A stretch of 64,000 nucleotides of DNA from Sphagnum compactum (lineage: Eukaryota > Bryophyta > Sphagnopsida > Sphagnales): assembly GCA_965153455.1 (NCBI GenBank), contig OZ234502.1, forward strand, positions 3,575,267 through 3,639,266, written 5' to 3'. Shown here piece by piece: positions 1 through 13,500 of this stretch. The position numbers were made by a program, and so were the translations under genes. Below the pieces are notes generated by a model, which saw nothing but the letters and a program-made list of their open reading frames with translations, was not told the DNA's origin and made no database searches. Within the stretch, counting starts at the first letter, position 1. Each line of letters begins with the position of its first letter.

Positions 1-2668
1 GATCTTATTTTATTTATTTTCTTATACCTAAGGAATACAAGAAAAACTACTTTTGTGACATCCATATAAGGTCACCATAGTGTGCAAACACCCATGAGCA
101 TAAATGTGCTCGCATGATATCTGAAGGAACGTCTACTAGAAGTGAAGCAAACTCCTGCTTGTGTAAATGATCTGCCAAAGAATCCTACAACTGGGGATAA
201 AACTGAACCACAAAACTTTCAAAAGGTGTTTTCAAAAGGTGAGATTTGAGAACGAACAACCTGGGGTTAAAGGGTTTTAGCGTTTCATAGTGTGATTTGG
301 AACGGGGAAGTGTCAATTTCAACATGTGCTACTGCATCCAAAAGAATAGGGTGATCATCTTGCTAGAAACAAGTGACAAGTGGAGGAGCAATTAAAGCCC
401 AACATCCAAAAAATGCGGGGATAACAGTCCGAATTATGAAAGGGAGGCCAAACTCGCTTGAAAAAACGAGAAAGGTGGTTTGACGACAAGCTAAATGACT
501 GATAGAACTACCAAAAGATCTCGCACTAAATAACTTTTCCAATGCAGCTATAGTATGAATATTGAACTCGGTGTAATGCTGCAAAATACCTAAGGATGGA
601 AACATTGTATGAAGCAAATAGCTAGGGTGTTAAGCATAGCACAACGATAGCATCATAAAAGCCACATGAGGATCTGCAAGTATAAGGTGATTAGATATCT
701 CCCAAGATTTTCATGAAGAGCCTTAGCCACAAACAATTCAATGAATGATCTAGATTTCACCAATGTGCCCAAAATACAAAAACCCATGTCGAGAGTAAAA
801 AAGCCAAAAGGAAGTGATATAGAGTGGTCCAACCCTTGTGGAGACCAAGTTACACACTTTGATGGTTGCATTGAAAGCCCCAATGTTGAAAACTCCTCCT
901 ATAATCGTAAAAAACATGAACCATGTCTGATGCAGGACCTACAATATGCATGTCATTCACCAATGAAGGGAAAACATAAGTAAGGTGGGCTACTGTTATA
1001 GGGCAAAAAACATGAAGGTGAGCTAGAGTAAACAACGTTCCTCCCAATGGGTCCCCTTGTCATGTACCTAATTTTGATGAAATGACTATGGATCCCCATG
1101 TTGGGAAACTTGAAAAAAATACAATGGGGATGGGTGTACATAAAATTGTTGAACAAATGGGAAAAGTCGATTCAAAAAATCAGGCGAAGATTGTAACTCC
1201 AGAAGAATGGTTGATCAATAAGAATAACTATTTGTAAAAAAGTTGAAAGAAATGGAAGTTACAAAATTCTTAATTCCAAGCTTAAAAAAGATGATCACAA
1301 AGTATAATTTTTCTAACATTATGCTTTCTAAAAGTCCTCATTTTAGTGTTAAAAAGAGGGGTGTGGTCTTTGCTATGTTTTAGGGCATTGCAGCAATAAC
1401 AATAGTCCTAAAAAAATATAACCCCAAATTTGGAACCCTTGACACATTTTTAGGAGAGTGGACTTAGCTAGGGAACAATAACCCAATGAAATCAAAATGT
1501 CATGTCCACACACCATCCATCCATGGTGGTGCCTTTGTGGGTGTTGGTTCATTTTTACTAAACTATTAATCCCCAATAAGACCTCTGCCCTTTTTCAGCA
1601 TACATTACAGACATTATTTGAATTCACCACCCTCAAGGCAACTTATAGATTTGTAAACACCTTAGAGGCTAAAAAGAAGATTACCTTTTATAAGGGGCTT
1701 AAGTGACCCATCACCAACCAATGCACCAATCCTGTTTTTTAAACTAGGTGATGAAACACAAAATGGGGTTTTTTTTTTTCCATTACCCCTTTACCCCCAA
1801 TAGTCCATCCTACATACCCCTCCTACTCACCCATCCTTCTTACCTAGCCCTCCTATTATTAACCTCCTTCCCCAACCCTAAAACCAACTTCCTTCTTCTT
1901 CCTTTTCTTTTGGTATAAGTGAAATTTAAATTCTTGTAGAATATTTCACAATACTATAACAACATATTTGGATTTCACATGCATATGTTCACTATTCCTA
2001 TCTTAAGTTTCAACAAACTTAACATTACCATTCATTCCAACATCAAATTCATGGTTATTGCATATAACCAAAATCTGCACTTCAGAATAGATTTATAAAA
2101 CTCTTGAAATAAGATTATAATTCATTTCATCGTAATCTAATACGACAAAAAATTCACACAAAAGATGAACATAGAATGTAGAACTTTATGCTTTTCTGTA
2201 TTATTAAAAACATGAATCCAAATTATAACATAACCCCATGTTTTGTTGAAAAAAATCCAAAGAAACATTTAAAATATGTGTTGTATCAAAACAAAGTTTG
2301 TGGTTTTCATTGCAATCATTACTACAAAATGTGGGTGCAGTTCACTAATCCCCGTTCACTAGACCAGTGAATTCATTGTTTCTTCACTGGTCCCCGTTCA
2401 TTATAACCAATGAATTCACTCAAAATCCAGTGAAATCACTTGGCGTACATGGACACCTTTTGTTATAGTGAATTACCCACAGCTCCTCGTACTCTTCTCT
2501 AAACTTCGTGTCTCATCTTCTTCTCCTTCTATTTTCTAAAACTCTCACCTTTTGAATTATCCCAAGTCACATCATCATGATCAAAACAATAAGAATTCAA
2601 AATTCAAACTAATCAAGTCCCCTGATTAGTCCCTATCCTAACTATTTTGTTCATCCAAAATCACATAT
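1..2668. other. Intergenic spacer, no gene recognised
   Basis: No reading frame here shows a recognisable domain, and all open frames are under about 90 codons. A pyrimidine-rich stretch lies at about 1,770-1,920. A short cluster of related ACTGGT/TTCACTGG words lies at about 2,340-2,450. I see nothing else I can support. Confidence 0.6.
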
Positions 2669-2932
2669 ATCACAAACTTCCCCCCACCATGTATCTATGC
2701 CTTTACAACACTTTAACAATGTGTTCAAGGTTAAGTGCCAATTAAGTGTTAATAAATTATTGACATAATGTTATTATGGCATTGTAACACAATGTTTGAT
2801 CATCACAATGTGTTACAATGTAATCACAACATCATATCAATGACTATTTCAACATTTAGTTAGCATTTAACCTTGAACACATTGTCAAAGTGTTGTAAAA
2901 GCACTAAACCTTGTAGGGGGCAAGTTTATGAT
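2669..2932. repeat. Foldback (MITE-like) inverted repeat
   Basis: Two arms of about 120 bp are near reverse complements across this 264-bp stretch. The left arm (from about 2,669) contains ACAACACTTTAACAATGTG and then GTTCAAGGTTAAGTGCCAA. The right arm (to about 2,932) contains the complement, TTAACCTTGAACACATTGTC then AAAGTGTTGTAAAAGC. The loop near 2,800 is only about 10 bases. Pairing continues outward through the C-run at 2,680 and the G-run at 2,916, with scattered mismatches. This is the shape of a foldback MITE or a hairpin small-RNA precursor. I found no clear target-site duplication. Confidence 0.75.
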
Positions 2933-3138
2933 GTATTCATCATACCCCCTTAACATTACTCCCTCTGTGCTTTAGATTTCATCCCTGAAAACCATGTAAA
3001 ATGACGAAAATGAAATGAAAGTATTATATATCCTTTTAAACATTTGTTTCCCCTACTACAATTTTGTAATCCCAATCTACACATAAACTACTGGTTCTAT
3101 ATCTACATTTTACTTTGAAGTTTTGATCTTTTCCCCCA

Positions 3139-6100
3139 CTAATTTAGTTTGTGATGCTGTTTCCAAATGTTGTATCTTGGATATCTTTTATTCTGGTGCA
3201 GGAATAGCCTCCACCTTTTCCTGTTCCTGAATTCCCTCTGGTTTTTTTTCTTCCTAACCCCCTCCTCTAAGGTCCTATGGTATGTCTGGCTGTACCTCCT
3301 CCTCTTGAGCTGTTCCACTTGTGAAGTCCTGTGATTCCTTAGTCTGTATTTCCTCCTCCTAAATTGTCCCACTAGGCCCTGCTTCTGTCTCTTCATCCTA
3401 GCCTAATACCTGTATACTTGTTGGACTACCATAGATGAAATTTGGAAAATTCTTTTGATATGCTTCCAACTTGTATTTCAGAATTCTTTCATTAGTTTTA
3501 TGTTGAGCCATATTTTTCTCCAACTCCTTTGTAAAATATTCTTCTACAACCTCCCACCATTCCTCAAATTTTGCCTCAGAGTCTTTCATCTTGTTCTTTG
3601 TCCTCATCAGGGTATAGTACTGTAACATATGTTCATAATCCTTTAGTATTTTCTTAATACTAACTGGATCCAAATTCTTCTTCTCTTCTTGTGCCCTCTC
3701 CTACTATGCTTACATGTGTTACAAAGTTTTTTGATATTCCTTATTGTCCTCCATTAACTGCTCTCTTTCTGCCTCTGGTATTTTTTTCTAAGCTCCTTAA
3801 ACTATCACATAGATACATTCTTCAGATTTATCAATTCCAAATCTATCATAACATTCTCCTTCTCCTTCTTTTCTTTAGTCAGTGCTTTCACCTGACTATC
3901 CAAAGCCTTTTGTTGTTGCTTATGAAGAAATAGTGCTTTTGTCCACCCTAAACCTCTTTGTGGTTTCCCATATTTTAGCCTTCTGCTTTAAATTCTACAG
4001 TTCTTCATCCTATGACTTCAGCCATGCTGTGCTACCCTTGATCTCCTCATTCTCATCCTGCAATTCCTTAATAAACACTTTATTTTTCTGATCAGTTTCT
4101 ACCGTATTCTTCCTCCAAATTTCCACATTATGCTTATACCCTTTTTAGAAATCTATCTCCTTATCCAATTCCTCTTATAACATTGCCTTCTCCTATAACC
4201 AATATGTTCTTCAAAGTGTTTACCTCCAAAGTTAAATTCCCCATATTCAGACTCACAATTGCCATGGTCTGAAATAACTTAATTGCCTCATCTACTTTCA
4301 TTATTTCTATAGCTACCTCCTCCATAGACTTTGGTGTACTTGTTTGTGTTGTAGGATCTCTAAATCCTTTTGTAGATGATCCTAGCTCCTGTACCATTCT
4401 TCTCCCCATTTCAAATCCAAATAGGAATCCCTTTATAGATTCTGGCCTACTAGATGGTACCTTAGTTTTGTTGGTCTAAACTCTTCAAAAGCAAGTTGTG
4501 TCGCCACTTTCTTCGTCTGTAGTTCAGTAGCCTGTAGACCTTCCTATGTATGTTGTCGTTGTTGCAAATGTTGTTGTAAATGTTGAAAATGTTTGAACTT
4601 GTAATGGTCTCCATCCAATCTTCACATACATCCCTTTCAAAGTGCAAATGTTCCTCATCCTCTGGAAACCTTATGTCATGTTCCTTCTTAACTCCTTGGC
4701 TTTGTTCCCTCAACTGTCCTTCTTGTGGCAACGTCATCTATGGTATCTCTTGCCGCTTCTCCTTCGACTATCTATCCTGTGGAGATGTCATCTGTGGTTC
4801 TGCTGTAGTTTGTTGAACTACTTGTACCACTATTGGCATTGTAAATGGTTCCATTCTACCATTCATTATTTTCTGTGCCCTCAAATCTGTGCTCTCATGT
4901 TCCCTCTTCACTCTTGAGCCTAAGGCTCCTCCTTCCTCAACTTTGTTCTTCTTCTTGAGAGCATTTCTTAGAGATTCTACTACAACTTTCTTTCTATTCT
5001 TTGATGTAGTCTGCGTCTCCTCCCTAGTTCTTTTAACCTTGGTCGGTGGTTTTTGTGGATCGTCCTTTTGATGCACAAACATATATTGAAAGATTTTTGT
5101 GAATACCAAGGCAAATTAACAGGTATCTTTCTTATCCCCCATATTTTCCTTAACATACTTATACCACCTATCCAGCTCACTACACAGACTATTGAATATA
5201 ATTTGTGCCCAATCTACCTTCTGCCCATTCTCTACTCCCACCAATGTAATAACATTTTTGTTGCAAAAATATTATACCTTCTCCCTTTGATAAATGACAA
5301 ATCTAATGGCAGGATATCTTGACAAAGTATGGTAGACCTAGACTTTTTGCATTCCATTGATCTGTAGATGAATTTGCAAGTGCAAGTCTACAATTCTATA
5401 ATGCCTGAACTGTTAGTGACTTACTAACATGTCCTTTCGGTTCTTTTACATACCTTTCCGCACACACTCTAAAAACATCTACAATCAATTGTTTGCTGAT
5501 TACATACACCTTATCCTTATGCCCAAAATAGATATTTACACCCTGATATTGCTAATCAAGAATGTGTTTAAAAATTCCAACATTACATCAGGCATCAGTG
5601 CTTCCCACCCCATTAGAAACAAAGGAATAAGCCTTGCTTTAGAAGCCCAATCTTCTTCCTTAGCAATATCCTTCCAATTCTCCATCCATTTTACATGTTT
5701 GTCATTGTTTTGTTTTGTCTATGTCCACATAAATCGCTCAAGGTTTGGAATTTTAATACCTTTCTCCAGAAGTGTCGCTTTGTCTAGGATTGTGTGTCTT
5801 CTCTTTACTACCGCTTCTGCTTCATGCTGCTCCATTTCCATTTTCCTTCATTGTGCTTCTGCCATTGTTTGCACTTCTACACTTTGTTGTACTTTCAATT
5901 GCACTTCTGTGAATAGTTGTTCTTCCTTCACAACAACATTGTCCTCCCTTGTGTCCTTCTGCACTGTTTGTGCCTCCACAAAATGTTGTTCCTCAGCTTT
6001 GTCTTCCTCCAATTCTTCAATGCACACCAGATCTACTGATGTAGCTCCTAGTCTTGTTTGGTTTCTTGCACGCTAATGTCATCTTCTTTTGTGTAAAAAC

Positions 6101-6317
6101 TCAACTGCATTATATCTATGTTTTGAATTATTGTTTGCACAAATTGTATCTTCTCATTATATGTTTTCCTTTTTGCACATTGCAAAAATGATGATGAATA
6201 CGACAACGACCTTATAACCAATGATTGAATATTCAACACTTCTTCTCTCTCTACTCTTTTCAACTCCATTTTTACTTCTATTTTTCTCAACAATTTGCTT
6301 CCTCCTCTTGCCATCAT
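3139..6317 (-). pseudogene. Long decayed coding region of unknown family
   Basis: The minus strand from about 6,317 to 3,139 reads as one broken protein of roughly 1,000 codons. Most of 6,060 to 4,462 stays in one frame, with in-frame stops near 5,847, 5,718 and 5,124. The stretch near 5,525-5,330 needs a different frame and gives coherent protein such as KVYVISKQLIVDVFRV. The frame-0 stretch after it gives KVDWAQIIFNSLCSELDRWY. Next come a Lys/Arg-rich segment (about 5,060-4,930), a Gln/Glu-rich segment, a probable coiled coil at 3,673-3,398 rich in Lys and Glu, and an acidic Glu-rich tail at about 3,390-3,150. I do not recognise the family. The order of globular domain, basic region, coiled coil and acidic tail, plus the decay, suggests an accessory or gag-like ORF of a transposable element. 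That is inference. Confidence 0.5.
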
Positions 6318-9300
6318 TTGTGCTCATTTCTCTAGGTTTTTTTTCCCTTGCTATTCGCTATAGTTTTTCAATTGCACTCTTTGCATTCATACTGTTGTGA
6401 ATTCCAAAACTTCAAAAACACGCACAACTTCTAGCAACAAACACAAACTACTTTTGACAGTTATCTTGTTTTTTTTCATCCTTGAACATCCCACCCGTTA
6501 CATTCATTTTTTCAATCTACCCACCGTCTTTTAATTAATGCATGATCCTTGAAATTAATACGGCCCATCACTACAAGTTTGTGTCCCTTGCACAATCACG
6601 TGGAAGCACTTAGGATCATCATTATGAATGAATGTCGTAGATTTCATCTTCTGATTACTCCACATCCATAATCTCCCTACAGTATATGGTACTAACTCCA
6701 CTGTGTTTACCTTGTACACCTTCTATTGACTATGCCCATTTATTTAATGATTGTGAAAATGCATTTAGTGACACCATTGAGATGAAAATTCACAAATTAA
6801 AAAAAATTATGCAATTAATTTCATTAAATTCCAATTCTTAAACTCATGTAATAATTTTTCAAAGTTAAGGGGGTGCAAGATTTCCTACATTCAACACAAT
6901 CCTTGGTACATTCGATAATGACTGCACCTTTTTTCTTTTTTTCATGTTTTTTTTTGCAATACCTTTATCTACTACTAATATTGTTGCAAAAAAGAAGAAA
7001 ACCTAGGGGTGCCATTCTGTCCTAGTTGGCACCCTTTTTATTGTCATTTTTATTTTTTTTTGAAATGTTTTTCCTCATTAACTATGTTTTGTTATTTTTT
7101 TTTGTGTAGAATGTAAATTTGAAAGGGATTGAGGAAAAGCTAGGTTATGTCATCCTTTGGCACAAGTTTGAAGCACCTTTTTGAGCCAACAATGTCACAC
7201 CAATAGTAGTGGAGGAGCCATGAAAGGTGTTGAGGCAAAAATTCCAAAAACTTTAGTGGCAATAATGGAGGAGCATTAGGAAACAAATGTTGACAAAGTA
7301 AGTGTATTGGAGGATGTAGTGGTGCAACATAACCACAAAATGTTGCTGCAAGGGTTGAAAATAGTATGATGGGAATGCGGCAAGCAAGGAAAGAACCTAT
7401 TGAAGTTGTGGTTCAATAATTTGAATCCCCATGGTAATAGAATGTAATTAAGTAATTGCAGATTCAATTGAAACAGACACCAAGATTAGCAAAAATGGTA
7501 CTTATTGGTTTGGAATACTTACCAATTAATGAAGAAGAAAGGAGAACGAGGGTTCCTTTTTGACTAGTTGGTAGTTTGGAATATTTTCAAGGAGAACCAC
7601 ATGTTCAGTGGTATCAATGAATGAAGACATTGAACTAGATGATGGGGAGATGGTGGTAGGAGTGCCAAAGGTGCATGTTCTTAACACTGAAGCATATCCA
7701 ATAGATCAACCAATGCAAACTGTGCAACAACTAGTTGGATTGGAATAAATGATTGTTTAATTAGTATAATCATAGCAAGGAGAACTAGGTTTAATAGTAA
7801 AAATGCTAGTTACTTCTCATGTTGTTTTTCATGATACTAAACTTCTACATTAGACTCTAAGACTAGTGTTTGTAAACGTGTTTCTGAGAAGGTTTCAATG
7901 GTGAATTAAAAATTCCATGGATTGTTCCATACGAACAAAAATATGATACTTTGAATCAAATGGGCATGGCAAGGTGTTATAAAATATTTTTCCATAAGGA
8001 TTTAAGCATCTCTAACTTATTTTATGATAATCTTATATTTGAAATATAAGCATCTAAATCATTATTTTCAACAAATGAAAGACTTCCTTCAAAAGCTTCA
8101 TACTTTATACACATCCCAAAATTTAATCATAAAATATTTTCAAATTTTCTTATTTAATATCAATTTTCCATAATACTATATTACCATTGAGTCATTTATT
8201 CATAAAAGACATTATTTCAAGGTGTGTTGAGTCCATTTAATTTATTCTTGACTAGACATGTGTATTGTACAACTTTAAAAATCCATAACAAATTGAATAC
8301 CAAAGATTTGACCATGAATTTTTAACATAATGTTTTGATGTATGAGTTCATTTTTGACATGAGTCCCATTTCATCATTTGCACATATCCATTGGAATAAA
8401 TTACTATTGAAAATTTTTAAACTATGAAAAATGAACTCCCAAACATCTAAAGTGTAACACCTTAATGTGTTTTCACCTTGCCATCATGCATAAAATATTC
8501 TTTTGGGATCCTTGACTTAGATAATGTGTTTGTATATGAAAGCCTATAAATTATATGATTGCTTTACACCTGTTGTGTTTGGACTCCATGTCATATGTGG
8601 CTGGTTTTACATGAAACTATGTAATATGGTCACATGCAAAACAACCACAAGTAGGAAGTCATTTATAACAAGGATTGCAAACTTATGCATGTAGATATAA
8701 AATTGATCTTAAATATGTACTTATTTATGTAAAGGAAGTAATCGATTGATTTACTTATATCAAGTTTAGTTTTTCCATTCAAAATCTAGGATATAAGAAA
8801 TTTGAATTTTCACATTTTTCACAATCCAATTGTGATCTTGCATAGTGGGGTGAAAAGGGGCCTTAAATGCACCACATTTGGGAGGTATTACTATAATATA
8901 AGATCCAAAAAGACCCAAGAAAGGCCCCAAAAGAGGTTAAAACTTATTGATTGGATTTTTTGTATGGACCATATATTTGTCAAAATTGGTCCACTTTACC
9001 TTGCAATCACTATTGTAAAACTTTTCACATGATTCACATACATGGTTCAAAGCACGTGGAATTGCATGGAAAATAATTACTACAAATTTCATAAAAGTTA
9101 AAAATAATTTCAATTGTTTTTAAAACATATTTATATTTTTCAATACACAATTATATGAATTATTTATATATAAATATACTCCAATACACCATGATACAAA
9201 TAGAAAAAAATTAGTTTTCTTAAAATTTTATTTCTTGGGTTATGTTGTACCATAATATGCAAAATCATTGTGAAACTTCTTTTTGTTGACATGGTTTAAG

Positions 9301-12300
9301 CACAAAACATTCACCTAAGAAAAAAGTTACAATGTGATTATGTAAAGGGGGTCATTGTAATGTGTTTTTATCCAATCAACGGAAAAATAAAAAGATATTT
9401 AATAAAAGTAAAACTCATGATGTGCCTTTAGACTTGATGCTAAGATTTTGGCCATATCATGTCATTTTATAATACATTTCCCAAGATCTAAGGTGTGCTT
9501 GTAAAAATGAAGAAGGTGACAGTTTGATTAATAAAATTATGGTTTGCAATATCATTATTTTGAGCATAATTTTATTCAAAAATTGGCTAGAGTTAAAGTA
9601 ATCTTGAATTTTTTAAAAAACACTTATGTCAATGATTATTATGCTATTTCCAGAAAAATTGTCAAGTTCTTGGAGCTTGAGAGGAATTATGACATGTATC
9701 TTAGTTCTTTGTAAATTTTCAAGAAAAAATTGAATCCCTTTAATGGTTTTATACACCTTAAATCTTATTGTTGAAAGTCTTTTATTTAATGATATTCATT
9801 CATTTGACTAAAGTATCAAAAAAATAATTCATGTGAAGTAAAAATTGAATTCACAATGTGTTGTGGTGCTTGGTATTTTAAGAACCACATAATTAAAATT
9901 GCTTATATGTATTCAACTAGTAGATGATTGACCAATGGTGGATTGCAAACACAAGGAAAGTTCATTGCTATATGTGCACCACTTAACTTCAATTTTTTCT
10001 CTTACCATATTGTGGAGATTAATGTTCACATGAATGATTGACATGACATTCATATTTTGCACCTCATAGCTATGTGCAGTACAATTGTTGGTCTTATTTA
10101 TACTGCACATATTTCTTTTCTTTTCTTTTTAAAATTTCTTCCAAAAACCTAAAATTTCAAATAATATAATTAGTGTTGAAGCTACCAAGGTACTATAATA
10201 TATGTGTGATTACATGATCAAAATTGGAACATAGTTGCAAAATGTCACATTTTAGTTCCCATTCTTTTCTTCTATGAGATATGGAATAGACACAAGTAGC
10301 AATCAAGCTCCAAATTCTAAACCTCAATCATTTATGAAAGCAAGAATTAATCCCAAAGGCAAATTTACTAACAATACTTTATTTTGCTTATTATTTAATG
10401 GATATAGTAGAAACTCTGGGAAATTTGCAACATAATTAATCTATGCATGCATAGTGAGAGAAACTTATCAATATGTAAATAAATGCACACAATATACATA
10501 CTTCAAGTTTGTTCAAAAGTTTTTACCCTAAAAAAAATGTTTACTGTATTAAGAGAAAAATCATTTGCTTAATTTTTGAATGTATACCACGTCAAATTTT
10601 CTGTCATGTTCATGCATTGGTGATATGTATTATGTGGTTTGTAAAAGTTTGGGAAACTTTGGAATTGTCAATTGTAGAGAGTTTCACAAGGGACCCTTTT
10701 ATTTTACAAAAGATTTAAGCAAGCAATAATCCATAGATGGAGTTGTTTTGACAATTCCTTCCCACTGTCAGATCCATAAAAGCAAAAACAAACCTCCATG
10801 CCACATGACTGTGCAACATGACAGAAATTTAGATCAAGAAAATGAAATGAATATCTAGGTAGGAGATTACTTTTTTGGCTTTACTTCATGCTGCAAATTG
10901 ATCGCGTTCACATGATGCCACTTGCTTCCTTTACAGAAAAAAAACCAATACCTGGTTCGGTTATGAACCAAAAGGTGTGTCACACAGTGGCCTTGCCATT
11001 TACATTAAAAAGTATATTATGGCAAAAGAAGAATTATGGAAACTCATATTTCACCATGCAAAAATATAATCTTTAAAAAATCCTCTAAAATAAACCAAAA
11101 TCTTTCAAGATATTATAACTCTATAACTAAACTCAAGTTTTAACACAAGCCAAAATATCATCTTTCAAAAATCCTCATATAAAAATAGACCTATTAAGCA
11201 GGGGCCAAAATCTCTTAAGCTACTATAATCTAAACACAATATCCTTGCCTTGGTAGGCAAGGCCAACAAAGTGCATGAACTTCGACCTACGTAAGGGGAT
11301 TTGTGTTTAGTCATTAGAATAATGCTTGGTTAACAATAGATTGGTTAGAAAAGTTGTTTGGAGATCATGAGATCATGAATTGTGAATCTAGTCAATCAAT
11401 GCAATTGACATAGATAAGAAATCTGACTACCCATATCTTTTGCTTCACCACTATTCACTTATGCTCAATATAAAGTGTTCGACATGGGCTTGAGAACATT
11501 TTGGCAATACAGACTGTAGTTTGTGACTCACGTTGTAAATTCACCCAAATGTAATTGGGTTTTCTTTGCAATCTGTAAATCATGAAATGCACCTTGATCA
11601 CAGCACAAAGGAACATGTTTTCATCTGAAGGCTAAAACATCTGTAGGTGAAATGTGATGAAAGTTCGCTACATGAAATAACTTACAAGAATGTAACAATT
11701 TGTAACAATTCAACAACTGATATTTTCACCTGTCTATACCAAAAGAATTGTCAAACAAATGAATATTGTTGCAAATTACTAATTTTTTTGTTGTGTTGAG
11801 TTTCCAACGATAAGAAAAATCACTTCAAATGTCTTTCATCACCTCAAAACACACAGGTGGTCTATCATGGAAATGTGAAAATATCTATAGAAATGGCAAG
11901 ATATCCTTTGGATGGCAAGATCATGTTGTGTCAATAAAAGACATAGTCATTAGATTGAGAGACTATTAGCAGGTAGGTGAATGGTCAGTTGCCAGCAAGC
12001 AATTGATTTAAAATTGGTTTCCACAATTGTTTGACCAAAAAAAAAAGAGAAAAAGACCATGTAGGGTTTATCGTGTCACTAAAGTAAGAGGTAGGTGGTT
12101 CTAAGGAATTGATTCTTGGAGAGGTTTTGCTCATTGTTTGGTGCTGGGGTGGGGGGCTGGGGATTAGCCAAATTTGGCTTTAAAACATGAAGGTAGAAAA
12201 ACACACCCTTCTAGTTTTCAGCTACCTTAATGAAACCTAATATAGAATCTTGACAATTCAAGCCCCAAAAAAAAGTCTAAATTTGGCAACTGGAAACCTG

Positions 12301-12439
12301 GGAAACCAGGGATTGATTTTTAACTGTATACCCATAATCCCTGTGGCTCAGTGCAAGAGGACTTGGGTGTGGTCGCAACAACGTTGTAGTTCACGTCGAA
12401 GAGTACAGCAGGAATTAGCTCGTGGCGATTTATAATACG
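6318..12439. other. AT-rich intergenic spacer
   Basis: About 6.1 kb with no recognisable gene. The plus strand at about 7,130-7,700 gives fragments of coding-like composition rich in Glu, Lys and Trp codons, split among frames by stops. I cannot assign them to a family, and they may be element debris. The rest is AT-rich, with poly-T and poly-A runs and no repeat structure I can support. Confidence 0.5.
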
Positions 12440-13500
12440 TTTAATTGCAGCAGATTTGGATCATGGCGAGCTGCAATAATATTTTGCCGAAATCCTCTAT
12501 GGGCTGTATTGTTAGTATGTCGAGGATGGATCGATTCCTCAGCAAAATTGTCGAAGACCATATGAACAAAAGCTGTAGTGCAGACCAAGAAACGGACTCA
12601 ATTAAGGACTTTGTCGAGGTCATGCTGTCTCTTCCCTGGATCAGGTGAAGATGGCTCTAGCAGGCTTGAGATCAGCACGATCAAGGCAGTGATGGACGTA
12701 AGCTCACACGCGAAGTGTCCATTGCCATCTAAACCTTGTTTTCAGATTTGTGATAAGTTCACACTGTTAAAGCTCGTCGTTAGGTGTACCGCAAATTTAT
12801 TGCAATTTTCTGTACTATGAGCTGCTGCGGCACTCCCAATTTACGAGAGAAAAAAAATGGATTCCCCGCGAGCCTCTTACGATATTTTTGTTTGTGGTCT
12901 CCCAATTCTATGCTGCAGGACATGATATGTGTATAGTGGAGCTCTTGAGGCATCCGGCAGCTATGCAGAAGGCACAAGAAGAACTGGAGGATGTAATCGG
13001 ACGCGATCGAGTAGCGGAGAAAAGCGATATACCGCAAGTTAAATATCTCAACCAAGCTGTGGTGAAAGAAATTTCCGTCTCCGTCCGGCAGCTCCACTTC
13101 TTTTGGCGCACGAGCCCATAGCGGATTGTACTGTTGGAGGCTACTTCATAGCTGCCAAAACACGCATCTTTGTGAATGCATGGGATGCTCACCGACATCC
13201 ATGTGCTTATGCGAAGCCTCTGGAGTTTAATCCTAGCAGGTTCCTTACTGTGGGACGGAAGGTGCTGCCAAATCGACGTCAAAGGATCGGACTTTCAGCT
13301 GCTTCCTTTCAGTTCCGGTAGACGAATGTGCCCAGCTTTACCTTTGGGTCTAATCATGGTGCAATTCCAACTAGCCAGACTCCTTGAAAGCTTCACATGG
13401 GAGCTACCTGGACACGAGAATCCTCAAGAAATGGACATGGACGACGCTCGAACGTGCCTATAGCCATTCATATTATGTGACGACTCGCTTCTTTTTCTAG
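12440..13500 (+). pseudogene. Cytochrome P450 pseudogene (CYP71-clan type)
   Basis: Family signatures are spread over several frames. Near 12,520-12,560 the protein reads DRFLSKIVEDHM. At about 12,655-12,697 it reads RLEISTIKAVMD, followed by a GT donor; a plausible intron runs 12,698-12,918. The second exon holds VELLRHPAAMQKAQEELEDV, the K-helix region with E-x-x-R (KEI then RLRP after a frameshift near 13,070), the PERF-like PLEFNPSRF, and the heme loop FSSGRRMCP with its cysteine. Frameshifts are needed near 12,640, 13,070, 13,270 and probably 13,440. The oxygen-binding I-helix (normally AGTDTS-like) is missing at the exon junction, and the N-terminal membrane anchor and first half of the protein are absent. 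The gene is dead. The CYP71-clan assignment follows from PERF and heme-loop wording; I cannot give the subfamily. Confidence 0.85.

Noticed and set aside
5429-6076. 215-codon plus-strand open frame rich in Ser and Cys
   Set aside because: It lies opposite the minus-strand relict coding region. Its low-complexity Ser/Cys composition is what the complement of Glu/Gln/Lys-rich codons gives.
12440-13500. A working P450 gene
   Set aside because: At least three frameshifts, loss of the I-helix oxygen-binding motif and loss of the N-terminal half rule it out.
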